Translations under genes and position numbers: made by a program | Shown: one piece after another, positions 32,641 through 44,113 of the stretch | Layout of the letters: each line of letters begins with the position of its first letter | Position numbering within the stretch: the stretch's first letter is position 1 | DNA from: Carettochelys insculpta | Lineage: Eukaryota; Chordata; Testudines; Carettochelyidae | Direction: 5' to 3' | DNA: 64,000 nt | NCBI RefSeq assembly: GCF_033958435.1 | Contig: NC_134160.1 | Span: forward strand, 17,409,001-17,473,000 | The notes under the pieces: generated by a model | What the model was told of the DNA's origin: nothing | The model's database searches: none | The model's input: only the letters and a program-made list of their open reading frames with translations

Positions 32641-33900
32641 GGGAGAAAGGCCTCCTCCTTGCTCTCCACAATGCTGTGGATGATGCAGTGTGTCCCCACA
32701 ACTTGGCGGATGTTTTGCTTCTCCATGTCCAGGCAGGTGAGGAGACAGTGAAAGTGTCCCCTCAGCCAGCCAAAGGCTCGCTCCAGTGGAATGCACATCC
32801 AGATGCCCGGTGTATGGCTGCATGAGCCAGGGAGGGAGTGGCGTGGTGCTGTCCCCACTGCCAGCTCCCAGTGGGGTAATGCAGGTCCCAGCTTCTATCC
32901 TCCAGCAGAGGCCAGAGTTGCAGAAAACCCACACGTTGTGTGCCCAGCCCGACCAGCCGATGTACACATTGCTGAACAGTCCCCTGTGGTCGACCAGGGA
33001 CTGCAGGACAATGGAGTGGTACCCCTTGCGGTTGATGTATCGGTTGGTGCTGTGGTCCAGGGCATGGATGGGGATGTGGGGCCCATCGATGGCCCTGAAA
33101 CAGTTGAGGAAGCTGCAAAACTGGACACAACTGTGTCCAGGCCACCAATGTGGACAACCCTCTGGAGCAGGATGGTGTTGATTGCCCTCATGACCTGCAT
33201 GTGATGGAGGCCAAACACACAGGACAGCACATGGGGGGGCACCACTTCTTCCCACCACAAGTCCTCCAGATGCCCCACAACAACGAAGCCCCTCCAGCAG
33301 CAGGCCTGTGTGGGGGTGGGATGGCGCAGTTCCCTGGGGATGGGCCTTCCCTCTGACTTGACCTGAGCCAACTTGTCGCATCCCCAACCCCAGTCCCTGA
33401 GGGTCCCCCTTGGCCTGCAGGTCCTACCCCCAGCCAGGATCTGTGACCTAAGTGCACCTTACCTGCATGAGGACAGGCCTGACAGCAGACTTCCCCATGC
33501 CAAACTGGTTGCCCACAGAGTGGTAGTGGCCTGGGGTGGCCAGCGTCCAGCTGGCAATGGCTACACGCTTCTCGGGGGTGGCGGCGGGGTGACGGGCCAC
33601 ATGTGGTTGTTCTGTCTGATGAGGGCAGGGGTGAGCCAGGTTCACAGCTCGAGAAACATCTCCTTCCTCATGCGGTGGTTCTGCACCACTGCAGGCGTTC
33701 CACTCGCCCATGATCACCTGGTCCCACCAGCCCTCCACACCCACCTAATCACCCGGGGTGGGGTTAAGTGTGGACGGGGCCCTGGGGCACAGAGCCTGAG
33801 CTCCTCGCTCCCACTGGCACATCTGTCCCAGTGAAGGAGCTGGAAGGAGGCTGCTATGATGGTGAGCAGCAGCCTGACCACAGAGTGGGTCTGGTGCAAG
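32641..33900 (-). pseudogene. Harbinger DDE transposase remnant
   Basis: From the 5' end on the minus strand, the first block has EKRVAIASWTLATPGHYHSV then GNQFGMGKSAV (about 33480-33570), the N-terminal helix-turn-helix region. An apparent intron starting GTAAGG at about 33463 follows. The core exon has FRAIDGPHIPIHALDHS, NRYINRKGYHSIVLQSLVD and GLFSNVYIGWSG (32930-33100). In another frame comes ERAFGWLRGHFHCLLTCLD (about 32720-32780). Candidate catalytic residues are the Asp of AIDG, the Asp of LVDH and the Glu of ERAFG. Frameshifts separate them. Confidence 0.8.
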
Positions 33901-34156
33901 GACAGGAGCTGCTGGGGGCGAATGGCTACTGACAGGCTCGGTGTCTCTGACCAGCAGCTTTTGGGCCCTGCACTAGCTCTGCTTTGTTTCGTGCTGCTTG
34001 GCAGGCCTCAGCATGTGCAGGGGAGGGGTGTTTGGGAGGGACCCTTTAAGGGTGCATGTGGCCAGGGCTCCCGGAAGAGCTTACTGGCCATGCAACCCGA
34101 GCCACCGTGTTTCCTGCCCAGCTCTCTCGAAAGAGCGTCTGGAGCTCTCGGCTGCT

Positions 34157-34426
34157 CTCTTTCGACAGAAACACACAAAGTCCTGTGGCACCCTACAGCC
34201 TAACGGATTCGTTGGCTCATATGCTTGTGCTCACACACAAAGTCAGCTCCCAGACAGCTGCTCTGGGCAGCACAATGTGGGTAACCTGTTCTTTCACCGC
34301 AGAGAGATGCTCCCCTTCACCCCACACTGCGCTGACCAGAGCAGCCGTCGGGGAGCTGACTTTGTCTGTGAGCGTAAGCTTTTGTGGGCAGAGTCCCGCT
34401 TCGCCAGATGCATGCTCTTTCGACAG
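34157..34426. mobile_element. PLE tail insertion with inverted interior, 12-bp duplication
   Basis: CTCTTTCGACAG occurs at 34157-34168 and 34415-34426. Between them lie an inverted PLE tail start (AAAGTCCTGTGGCACCCTACAG), then GCTCATATGCTTGTG, and at the far end GTAAGCTTTTGTGGGCAGAG with CTTCGCCAGATGCATG. The middle (34231-34371) holds two opposed pieces of CR1-like coding sequence meeting near 34280. The whole insert splits the Harbinger end. Confidence 0.75.
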
Positions 34427-34532
34427 AGCAGAATGCTTTCTCAATCTGCTTCCCCGTGTGGCTGTGATCTGTCAATAGATGATCTCGTCCATCCAAACTT
34501 CCATTGACAGAGCGCTGTAGTGCAGCCCACGC

Positions 34533-34869
34533 CTCGGTAAGTGAACGAGGAGGTGATTGGTCTAAGAACGAAAGGGATTTGCAGCCCCTGGTTCTCCACT
34601 GCTCTGCACCGTGCCTGGCCGGTGTTAGACATTCACTTGGCATGGGGCAGAAAGGTAGCATGAGGAACAGAGCAGGCAGAGGCATGTCCATCAGTCTGAC
34701 CTCTCTCTCACCCCTGGGATGTGAAAAAAGCAACTCCTGATCGCCCAGCATGAAAGCAAGAGCAGCCTCTGTCCCCCACCTACTGCAGCTGGGATTCAAG
34801 GTATTCTCCCTCTGAAAGCTTTGGGAACGTACTGGAGGTAACACAAGCTCTCATGGGTCTAGAGCTCAG
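34533..34869. other. No gene recognised
   Basis: Flank between the Harbinger relic and the CR1 fragment. Open frames are present without motifs. Confidence 0.45.
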
Positions 34870-35890
34870 AGCTACCCGGCAGCTGCAGCTGCAGCCAGTT
34901 TGCTCCCCAGCCTGTAGCAGTGCATGGGATTCTTTTGTCCTAGGCCTGGGACTCTGCACTAGTCCTCACTGAACCTCCTCAGGCTTCTTTTGGCCCAATG
35001 CTCCAATTTTTCTAGGTCACTCTAGACCCCTCTCCCTACCCAGCTCAATGTCGTCTGTGAGCTTGCTGGCCATGCAAACCAACCCCTTACCCAGATCACT
35101 AGTGAAGATGCCAAAGAAAACTGGCCCCAGTCCACCCCTTGGCACACGTCTTGATACAACTGCCAACTGGCCATTGAGCCACCTACGATTTAGCCAGGTT
35201 TCTATCCACCTTTAAAGGGTGCAATCCATAGTCTATGCAGACTGAAGGATGCCTACTACTACTATCCACCTTACAGTCCATTCATCCAGGCTGCACTTCT
35301 TTAACTTGCTGGCAAGAATATAGTGGGAGACTCTATCAAAAGTTTTGCTACAGTTCAGGTATATCACGTCCTCCACTTTCCTCAAATCCACACAGCAAGT
35401 TACCTCGTCATAGAAGGCAATCAGGTTGGTCAGGCATGACTTGCCCTTATGGTAGCCATGTTGACTGTCACCCTCCTCTCCTCCAAGTGCTTATGAACAG
35501 GTCCTTTGAGGACCTGCTCCATATTTTTACAGGGACTGAGTTGAGGGCCTGTAGTTCCCCAGATTCTCCTTTTTTCCTGTGATTTAAAGATGGACGCTAC
35601 ATTTGCCTTTTTCCCATCATCCACAACCTTCCCCGTTCACCACAAGATTTTAACCGTAATGGCCAAAGGCTCTGCAATCACATGAGCCAATTCTCTCAGT
35701 ACCCTTGGATGCATTAGATCCAGCGTCATGGACCTGTGCATGTCCAGCTTTTCTAAATAGTCCTTAACTAGTTCTTTCACCACAGAGAGATGCTCTTCTT
35801 CTCCCCACATGGTGCCTCCCAGAGCAGCCGTCTTGTCTGTGGAAGCATTGAGTACTTCACTTTTTTCCACACCACCTGTCACTGGGTTGT
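34870..35890 (-). mobile_element. CR1 LINE fragment, antisense, carrying a 49-bp LINE tail
   Basis: Minus-strand CR1 ORF2 runs from ELVKDYLEKLD (about 35750) through DDGKKANVASIFK (about 35590) and the fingers and palm region to the NLMRFNK-like area near 34970. Stops are frequent. The 3' domain and octamer tail are missing. Inside it, 35213-35261 is a tail-only copy of the LINE at 11-15 kb. Confidence 0.85.
35202..35272 (+). mobile_element. 49-bp tail-only insertion of the 11-15 kb LINE
   Basis: CTATCCACCTT flanks the insert at 35202-35212 and 35262-35272. The insert (35213-35261) matches the last part of the LINE at 15307-15361. It has AAAGGGTGCAATCCATAG, TCTATGCAGACTGA, GATGC and CTACTACTACTA. 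Removing insert and one flank restores CR1 sequence. Confidence 0.9.
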
Positions 35891-38214
35891 TTGCCCTATT
35901 CAGGAAGTATATACACTCCAGGGCTGTTCTGTATGCAGGTGACAGTGTGGCTGTCCTACAGTTGTCCTAACTGGCCCTACCCCAGCACCTGAATTCCTGG
36001 CTTTGACCTTGTCTTGATTTGGACTTTGCCTCCTGACTTGGATGTTGAAACCTGATGTGGCCTCTGATTCTGGGCATTAGCCCAGGCCTGGAACCCAGCT
36101 CTGAACTCCTCTGCTGCTGCCAGCCTCCAGTTTGCCCCTGCTCTGGCCATTGGCTCTGGCTGCCCTGTGGGTTCGTCAAAGGCTAGCAGAGCAGCAGCAA
36201 ATGGCACCACCTGAGAAGTGACTGATCTGGGGTGATTGAGGTGAGGGGCTGGGTCTCCAGCTACAGCGGACAAGCAGTAGGTTGGAGGGAGTGTCCTCAG
36301 CTCCTTTCTACTGTCTTGCTCTCTGACTGCACCGGAACAGCATGAAATCCCCACGGCAATGCTCTGGAGCTCTCTACCTGCAGATGCACGGCAGAGGGAA
36401 AAGCCCATCTGCTGTGCCAGGCTGGCTCTGACCGGGGTAGATTGCTCCCTCCGTGCTTTTCTCTGCTGGTCTGGCTGGGGGTGGCTGCAGACTAGGCAGG
36501 TTCCCTTTGGCATGGGTCCCAGAAGGTTAATGACAGTAATTCTGCAAATACACAGTGTGCCAGCCCCGGACACCGGCTAGGGATTTGGCTGATTCTAAAT
36601 GAATTCGTCCTCCATCTCTCAGTGCTGGCAGCCAGGGGGAGGGCGCTCTCTGGCAGTGCCTGGCAGACGCCCAGGAAGAGGGAGCCTGGGCAGATGCTGT
36701 CCAGCCCAAAGAGGACCCACACTGAGACAAAAGGTGAGATTATGTGGGGACCATTTTACCCTTACACCACAGACACCAAGGCTTTTTTACCCTGTCCTGA
36801 CAACTGCCGTGTACACAACTGCACTTGGGGGGTGGGACTCCACAATAAGAAAGAGATCTACACTGGCCATCACCCCCCCCAGCTCAGGTGCTGACAGCCC
36901 AAGAGAGGCACCCATGGAGGAAGAGAGGGATGGATGGCACAGCACTTCCTAGAGACCCAGATTCCATTCCTGCTCTAAGGGTCTTCTCTGTTCCCTGGGA
37001 GGGCCCAACCCAGTGGTCCCTGGCTTTGTGACGAATGGGCTGTCCCTACCAATTACACAAATAAATCACAAGATGGGGGACTGTTGGGCCAGCTGTCCTC
37101 CCAAGCTGCTCAGGAAAATGGAGTGCTGGGTGTTGGCCATGATTCCCAGAGAAGAGCGCCGATGCTTTGCCTGCTAAGTCCAGTAGTAGCTGCTGGGTTC
37201 TGAGGACTTTGCAGAATTTGGCCCCTGGTATGGGTGCCTGACATGCTGTGTTACTTCACTGGGTAGAAAGGCAAGATTCCCATGTGCTGCCCAGCCACTG
37301 TTCTCAGGAAGGGCTCTGCTAATGGGAGAGGACAGACCCTGGCCCACACCTGGAGGCCAGATCGCTGGCTGTAGTAAACTGGCCTATCTCCACTAAATTC
37401 ATCTGAGCGCTGCAGATTTACGCCAGCTGAGGATCTGGCCCCTTTAAGTGCCCTTCCAAGGAGACAGGTGATCAGAAGCTCTTTGGAGCGGATTGCAGGG
37501 GTGTGATCACCTCACAGTGACGACATGGATTGACGCCCACTGGTGTGGTCTCTTTAGGCCATTGAACAGCTAACCATATTCTTGCATTTACGGCGTTGCT
37601 GGGGAAGAGCTGACCCATGACTGAGGCCTGCTTGGGCCCGAATGGTTTGTCATGAGTGTGTTTCCATTGCTTATCTCTGCACTTTGCCTGTGGTGTGTGC
37701 AGAACAGCTATGCTTCCAGGGACCAGAGCCTGCAGCTTCAGTGCCCATTGACCAACAGCGGCACACAAACTCAACTGCTGCACCAGACCCCTCCCAGGTA
37801 AGATAAGAGCTGGAGTGAATGGACAGGTGCATGTTGTGACCTGAGTCACTCACCTCCAGCTCGGAGAGAACTGGTTCTTTGCTCCATGGTGAGTTCCATG
37901 GGTCATGCCATTGCCGATGCTGAAAACACCTGGCTGGAGCCTGCCAGAATTCCAGGCCAAGATTTTCAGCTGTACAGAGTGATTTTGGGGATCCAATGTG
38001 AGATAGCATAAAGGGGCCCGGTACCCAGAAAGTGCTGGGCACTCCCCCTCAGAACGTCAATTCCCTTAAAAGCAACTCCTGTTGGCAGCCAAAAAGTGGG
38101 GTGCCAGTAATTACAAGTTGCTTTTTAAACACTCAGCTGAAAGCAGGTTTCTCTTGGCCAGTGCACTCCCATTAGTCCTGTCTATCAGCCTGGTGCTGGG
38201 ATAGCAGGGTGGTG
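35891..38214. other. No gene recognised
   Basis: The stretch includes a 198-codon minus-strand frame (35977-36573) without recognised motifs and several shorter ones. No transposon signature is seen. It may be single-copy intergenic or intronic DNA. Confidence 0.5.
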
Positions 38215-38892
38215 TCACAGAATCATAGAATCGTAGGGCAGAAAGGGACCTCAGGAGGTCATCTAGTCCAGCCCCTTGCCCAAAGCAGGGTCAACCCCAA
38301 CTAAGTTATCCCAGCCAGGACCCTGTCAATCCAGGACTTAAAAACCTTGAGGGAATCCACCACCTCTCTCAGTAACACATTCCAATGCTTTACCACCCTC
38401 CTGGTGAAGTAGTTTTTTCCTAATATCTAACCTACACCTCCCCTTCTGTAACTTCAGACCATTGCTCCTTCTTCTGCCATCTGTCACCACTGAGAACAGT
38501 TTCTCACCCTCCTCTTCAGAGCTCCCCTTCAGGAAGTTGAAGGCTGCTATTAAATCACCTCTAAGTTTTCTCTTCTGTAAACTAAACAAACCCGAATCCT
38601 TCAGCCTCTCCTCATAGGTCTTGAGCTCCAGCCCCTTAATCATTTTTGTTGCCCTCCGCTGAACCTGCTCCAGCAAATCCACATCCTTTTATACCGGGGA
38701 GCCCAAAACTGGACACAATATTCCAGATGTGGCCTCACCAGTGCCAAATAGAGGGGAACAACCACTTCTCTAAATCTTCCAGAAATGCTTCTCCTAATGT
38801 ACCCCAATATGCCGTTAGCCTTCTTGGCTACAAGGGCGCGGTGTTTAGTCATATCCAGCCTCTCATCCACCATAACCCTTAGGTCCTGTTGT
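38215..38892 (-). mobile_element. CR1 LINE 3' portion, antisense
   Basis: The minus strand gives [43 protein letters not shown] and [11 protein letters not shown]. The 3' end is complement of CAGAATCATAGAATCGTAG at 38216. A frameshift falls near 38680. It is 5'-truncated at about 38892 and abuts unrelated sequence. Confidence 0.9.
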
Positions 38893-40722
38893 GCAGGAAG
38901 CCTACCTCCCTTGGGTATATCTACGCTGTGGCTGGAAGCCAAGCCTGCCAGTGGGAGCGGGGGAATGGGAGCAACTGCTTTTGGACTTGGAGTTTTACTG
39001 CGCGCACCTGTGAGGGAGGAAGGGGGACGGCGGGAGACAGTGCCATGAGCTGGGTGATGCTGTGTGCTGAATGCACTAGGGCCCATCCCTTGTACCCTTG
39101 GCCCCACCCCTTCCAGCCATGTCTGCATGGCCACTTTTAGTACGCCAACTTGGGGAGCATTCGCAGGTGGCTGTCAACTGAAGCTGGGAAGCTGCAATGT
39201 AGGTATGTCCTAAGACAACCAAGCTGCATAGGAAACACTGCCAAGCCTTTGTCTGCTATCGAACAACAACCTGCAGCCGAGATGCTGGGTGTTAACCTGC
39301 CACAAACAGCATTTTCTGGGATTGCAAAATAAACCCGTCAGCTGATGCTAATAAAGTGGGGGATTAGAAGGAGAGGCAGACGCACCACAGCCCGGAGCAT
39401 CAGAGGGGTGGAATTGCTGCTCTGCACTGTGTGCCAACCTAGTCCTTTGCCTGGAAGGGAGAATCTCATTTATTCCAGGCTCATTGTGATTAAATGAGAC
39501 ATCTCTGGATGGGAGGGGGTGAAATGCTTTGAAACAGGTTAGCCAATTCAACACGGATGCTTTAGCGCTGAGAAATAAATGTGACTGACACAAGTGGTAG
39601 CTTGGAGAGGGAAATTACTTTCCCCTATTGAATGATTTAATTTTGCCTTTGGTCTGAGAAGCCTGTAATTCTAAGATGTCTTCTATCAATTGGTACATGG
39701 ATGTTAAAAGGGAATTACTAGAAATTCCTTTATTTGAACTGTGGCTTTTGCTGTCGACATCAGAGCGCTCTCTGCCTGCACACAGACAAAGGGTGGAGTC
39801 AAAGGTAAATTAGTTCCTTGTTGTAAGCAGAAATTAGAAAATCCTTGGCTGAAATTGACTGGAAATAAATATGTTTTAACCCTCATTTCTTGATCCCATC
39901 AAAGAGATGGAGAGAAGAGTGAGACATGGCCTTAAATCCCTCCCTCCCACTATTCCCAGCAAATCAGCTGGTAATTGCTAGACGATCACTGGGGAAGGGG
40001 AATTCAGGGTCCTGGTTCTATGGAGCTCATGAGGAATGGGGCCCTAGTCAAACAATGACAGCAGAAGTTGTTGCTGTTCATGAAAGCTGGTTCTAACAGA
40101 GCAGGCTGATGCACATCATTAACCTCACCTCCCGGGGGCTGGTTGCCACTTATCCCCTTCTTATTAGTGTTTGCCAGTCACGCTGACCGGTCACACCGCT
40201 CACTGCAGAGCCAGCAGACTTCTCCATTCTTTCCGTTCTGCGTGTGTCCAGTGCCTCCAAGCCAGGGACACAAAGCCACCTGAGCTAATTCTACATTATT
40301 ACACAGAACAGGAAATGCCTCATTGCTGTCAGGCAGAGTTAGCAAAGTATTCCCCAGCACTAAACCCAAACCAAGTTGCAGGCTGCTGTAGTGCCGTGCA
40401 CTGCAGACCAGAGGTAAGACAGGGCCGTTGTGAATAGTTTAAGTGGTGATGTGATCAGTGTATAAGTATTACAGAGGCACCAGAAATGCCGTAGTAGATT
40501 CCCGAGTTCTAGCCAACAAATGTACACTACAAGATTGATTATCAGGCATCCCTAGGGAGCAGGGGTTGCCAGAAAATCAAATATTCTGGTTATTCAAGCT
40601 GGGGCCACCAGCCCCACTCCCACCTGGCAGCTGATCCCCCTGCCACCAGCTGATACCAGTTAACAGAACTGGCCGATTATGCAAGGGCCAGATGACGTGG
40701 CTTTCACAGTATAATGTGATCC
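38893..40722. other. No gene recognised
   Basis: At 38905-39130 two GTCTGC/ATCTACG-like ends (TATCTACGCTGTGGCTGG and CAGCCATGTCTGCATGGCC) hint at a degenerate DNA transposon, but the arms do not pair well. The remainder has no coding or repeat signal. Confidence 0.4.
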
Positions 40723-40965
40723 AATGGCTGAAAGCTGAAGTCGGACACATTCAAACTGAAAATAAACAGCCAATATTCAACAGAGCAGGTCCTTCCCCAT
40801 TGGAACAAGGGCCCGGGGGCAGAGGTGCTTCATCACTGGCAACTGTAAAACCAAGTCTGGGTGTTTTATTTGAAAAATCTGCTCTAGTTCAAAGAGGAAT
40901 TAATGCAGGGCAGTCCTAGGGCCTGTGTTACGTAAGAGGTTCTTTCTGGCCGTATATCTATTTTA
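40723..40965 (+). mobile_element. CR1-type LINE 3' untranslated fragment
   Basis: It reads GGCTGAAAGCTGAAG, ATTCAAACTGAAAATAA, CATCACTGGCAACTG, TTGAAAAATCTGCTCTAGTTC and CAGTCCTAGGGCCTGTGTTA in order, then a decayed CTTTCTGGCC end. This is the 3' untranslated region of an older CR1 subfamily, recognised from memory. A short internal deletion precedes the end. Confidence 0.7.
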
Positions 40966-41010
40966 GAGTTCACCTGTCTGTGAGTCCATCTGTCCTTGTG
41001 TCTGTGAGTC
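40966..41010. repeat. Fragment of the CTGTCTGTGAGTC repeat
   Basis: Contains CACCTGTCTGTGAGTCCATC and a second GTCTGTGAGTC. The same motif marks the repeats at 3798 and about 54 kb. Confidence 0.5.
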
Positions 41011-41807
41011 GAAGGGAGGATGGTAAGTAGGGTGTTGAGAGTTTATGAATGAAGTGTTGCTGTGTATATGCAGCACTTCATTAAGCAAATTCCCCCCTGC
41101 GGCAACTCTGAAGTGTTAAACTCTGAAGTGCCTGTTCGTGCGTAGCCGTGGCTCACCCGCTGGTCCTTTGAAGGGCCTGAGCAACTTCGAAGTCCCTGCA
41201 CTCCTCAAAGGATACGTCTACACTTGTACCAAACTTTGAAATGGCCATGCAAATAGCCATTTTGAAGATTACTAATGAGGCACTGAAATGCATATTCAGT
41301 ACCTCATTAGCATGCTGCTGGCTGCGGCTCTTCGAAATTGCCACGTTTTACTGCCATGCGGCTCGTCCAGATGGGGGGGGGGTCCTTTTTGAAAGGACCC
41401 TGCCAACTTCAAAATCCACTTATTCCTATCAGCAGACACATCAGCAATTTTGAAGAGCTGCGGCTGGCAGCATGCTAATGAGGCGTTGAATATGCATTTC
41501 AGTGCCTCATTAGTAATCTTCAAAATGGCTATTTTCATAGCCATTTTCAAGTTTGATGCTAGTGTAGATATGGCCAAAATTTTGAGGAAGTAAAGGGACT
41601 TCAAAGTACCCTGGGCACTTCAAAGTACCGCCAGGTGAACCACAGCGAGACGCGAGCCGGCAGTTTGAAGTTTAACACTCCAGTGTTGCCATGGAGGAGA
41701 ATTTGCTTAATGAAGTGCTGCATATGCAATTCAGCACTTCATTAGTAAACTCCCAACACCCTACTTCCCATCCTCCCTTCGAAGTAGGGAGGTAGTGTAG
41801 ACACAGC
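41011..41807. mobile_element. Palindromic MITE (as at 2.7 kb), split by another MITE
   Basis: Both outer arms match the 2709-3166 element: GAAGGGAGGATGGTAAGTAG at the left, and at the right CCATCCTCCCTTCGAAGTAG followed by TAGTGTAGACACAGC. The central palindrome CTCCTCAAAATTTTGAGGA is interrupted at 41210-41575 by another MITE. The left terminus is missing its first 20 bp or so. Confidence 0.85.
41210..41575. mobile_element. Palindromic MITE nested in the centre of another MITE
   Basis: The ends are GGATACGTCTACAC and GTGTAGATATGGCC, flanked by AAA on both sides (41207-41209 and 41576-41578). Arms match the 57286-57721 element, with blocks ATGGCCATGCAAATAGCCAT and CTAATGAGGCACTGAAATGC and their complements. 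Removing it together with one AAA restores the host palindrome. Confidence 0.85.
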
Positions 41808-42199
41808 GTGAGTGTCAGAATTTCCCTCTTTGCTCTTGATTAGAGCAGCTGTAGAGGCTCAGTATCAGCAGCTTTTGATGGGATCACTGGACTCAATATG
41901 TACATACGTTCAGTAAGCTGTGGTATTAGCAGTCACTTTGTAGTTGCCAGTTTTTTACAGTCGAGCATAATGTGATATAGTCATTGGCTAGATGGAGCAG
42001 AGTCAGGTTTAAAATGGATGATTTATACTGGAGGTCTCATACAGCTTGCAGTAAAACCTCGTGAGACCATCTGAAAATGACAGATGATAAGGTATTACAC
42101 CTAACGAGACATAACTCTGTGTAGGATCGCTTTATGAAGGATAAAGTCTGGAATGCAAGTTTCTGGTTGCTTAGAGACCGGTGGTGATAGCCTGATTGC
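41808..42199. other. No gene recognised
   Basis: Spacer between the nested MITEs and an old CR1. No signal. Confidence 0.5.
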
Positions 42200-42654
42200 A
42201 TTTAAAATAGAAACAGAAGGCAATGCCAAGCAGTCTTAAATATATTGAAAAGACTTAATTTCCCAAAGCTGAGGAAAATAGCAGAAACATTGGTTGTGAT
42301 GAAAAATTCGAATGCAAATTGAGAGTTCCTTAAAAAAAGAGTTCATGAGATGGCCAAAAAGCTATGATTCCACTGTCAAGAATAAGGATAATTTTCAGTC
42401 ATGAAATGAAGACAGCAATTAGAAACAAACAAAAATATGACAAATAGGGAAAAGGGAAAATAGATAGCAATCAATAAACATCATACCATACAGAGTCTAG
42501 AAAATTGATAGGGGAAGCTAAAGACATCAGGACTAACAACAATATAAAGAGTTTAAGTACATAAGGAAGAAAAGAAATCTTAGCCAAGGTACAGGCCCAG
42601 TAGTAGATGGATATAGTAAAACCATAATGTAGATGTATTCTACATATAGTGCCA

Positions 42655-42930
42655 CAGATCCTGGGTTGTCAGAAGGAGGGATTGAACCCATGACCACATG
42701 ATTCTCAGCCAAGGCTGTAGAGCAGAGATTTCACTCTTTCTTGTACTTCCCTCAGCTAAGGAAGTGTCCCCCAAGCTTCTGAGGCCTTTCAGAAGCTCAT
42801 CCCAGCAGAGCCCCCACATGTGACATTAACAGACACAGGTCATCAGAAGGAGGGATTGAATCTGTGACCATAGGTGCTAACAGCCTGTGCTCTACCACAT
42901 GAGCTAAAGGCCAGCTGGCCCTCAGCCAGG
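42655..42930 (-). repeat. tRNA-derived repeat, two related units
   Basis: The unit at about 42840-42912, on the minus strand, starts GGCCTTTAGCTCATGTGGTA, with an A-box-like TAGCTCATGTGGTAGAGC. It continues with a possible anticodon stem and a B-box-like GGTCACAGATTCAATCCC. A second unit at about 42660-42725 keeps GGTCATGGGTTCAATCCC and the following CTCCTTCTGA but has lost the A box. The cloverleaf is incomplete, so this is a SINE or satellite-like repeat and not a working tRNA gene. Confidence 0.65.
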
Positions 42931-44113
42931 GGTTTAGAGCAGAGACTTGCCTCTCCCTGGTATGTGGTCTCGGTGCCTCTGGGGTTTCACATGCATATGT
43001 TATGTATTTGGAAAGAAGCAAGATGACATACCATGAGGATGACTTTCCTTCAGATAACTTTCACCTAAGAGTCCCAAGAGAGTTTGCGGAGGAGATTTCT
43101 GGTCCACTAATGTTAATTTTTAATACACCTTGGAATTCCAGGGAAACTCCAGAAGACTGGAAGATTGGTAATTTTGGGCCAATATTGCAAAATGGCAAGG
43201 AGGATGATCCAGATAATCCAAGGCCTTTAACCTGACATCAGTCCTGGGTAAAATAATGGGAAAACTGCTACAAGACTCTTTAATAAAACATTAAAATATC
43301 TGAATATAATTAATGTCAGGCAATATGGCTATATAGAAACTGAGTCCTGCAAAACAAACCTGATTTCATTCTTCAGTGGGATTACATGTTTGGTTGATTA
43401 AAGGCAGCTGCATAGATATAACACATTTAGACTTCTGAAAGACATTTGACTTAGCATTATGTGGTAGTCTAATAAAAGTTAGTGTTTACAGTAACAACAG
43501 AGCACATGCTCAATGGACTGAGAACTAGCTAACTGACAGATATTGAAAGGAGCTGTCAGTAAGGAATTATAGTCACACAGATGTGTGCTAGTGAGATACA
43601 ACAGGTATTGGTCCTGGGTCTGATGTTTTTCAGTCTTTTCATCCTTGATCCGAAAGTACATATAAAATGACTGATGAAATATGAGGACAGAGTAGTCACA
43701 AAGAGTGATCTGGATTGCTGGCTAATCTGGGCCCATTCAAAAAAAATGAGTTGTAATAGCCAGTGCCAAGTTATACATCTAGGAATGCAGGCTACATTCC
43801 AGGCCTTCAGAAGAGGGGACTTGTATGCTGGAAAGTAGTGATGCTGTAAATGACGTGGTGGAGAGGCCACTGGACATGAGCTCCCAGTCAGACAATGTGG
43901 AAAAAAGGGCTAAGGCAATTCCTGGATCTATAAGCAGGGAAGTAGTGAATGGGAGGCAAGAGGTGATTTTATCTCGGTAGGCTTTAGTGGTGAGACCAAT
44001 CCTGAGACACTGCACCTCACTGTGGTGTCCTTATTTTGAAAAGGATGTTGAAAAACTGGTACAGAAAAGAGCCATAATCATTATTCAAGGCAGTGAGACA
44101 CTTAAAGAACTCA

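Larger units (their letters stand above)
30147..34532. mobile_element. Harbinger DNA transposon relic with Myb-like and transposase genes
   Basis: Two convergent gene remnants, a Myb/SANT-like protein (plus strand, 30660-32260) and a DDE transposase (minus strand, 32640-33900), are the hallmark pair of Harbinger elements. Near the right end are CTCTTTCGACAG repeats and GACAGAGCGCTGTAGTGCAG (34505-34524), resembling turtle Harbinger termini. The left end is decayed (GGCGAGTCTAAAGCATGTTC at about 30153). A 246-bp PLE insertion at 34169-34414 splits the right terminal region. Boundaries are approximate. Confidence 0.75.

Noticed and set aside
38905..39130. A DNA transposon with ATCTACG/GTCTGCATGG ends
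   Set aside because: The ends pair poorly and no duplication flanks them.
42840..42912. Functional tRNA gene
   Set aside because: A and B boxes are present, but the acceptor stem and anticodon arm do not form a proper cloverleaf, and a related unit lies next to it.
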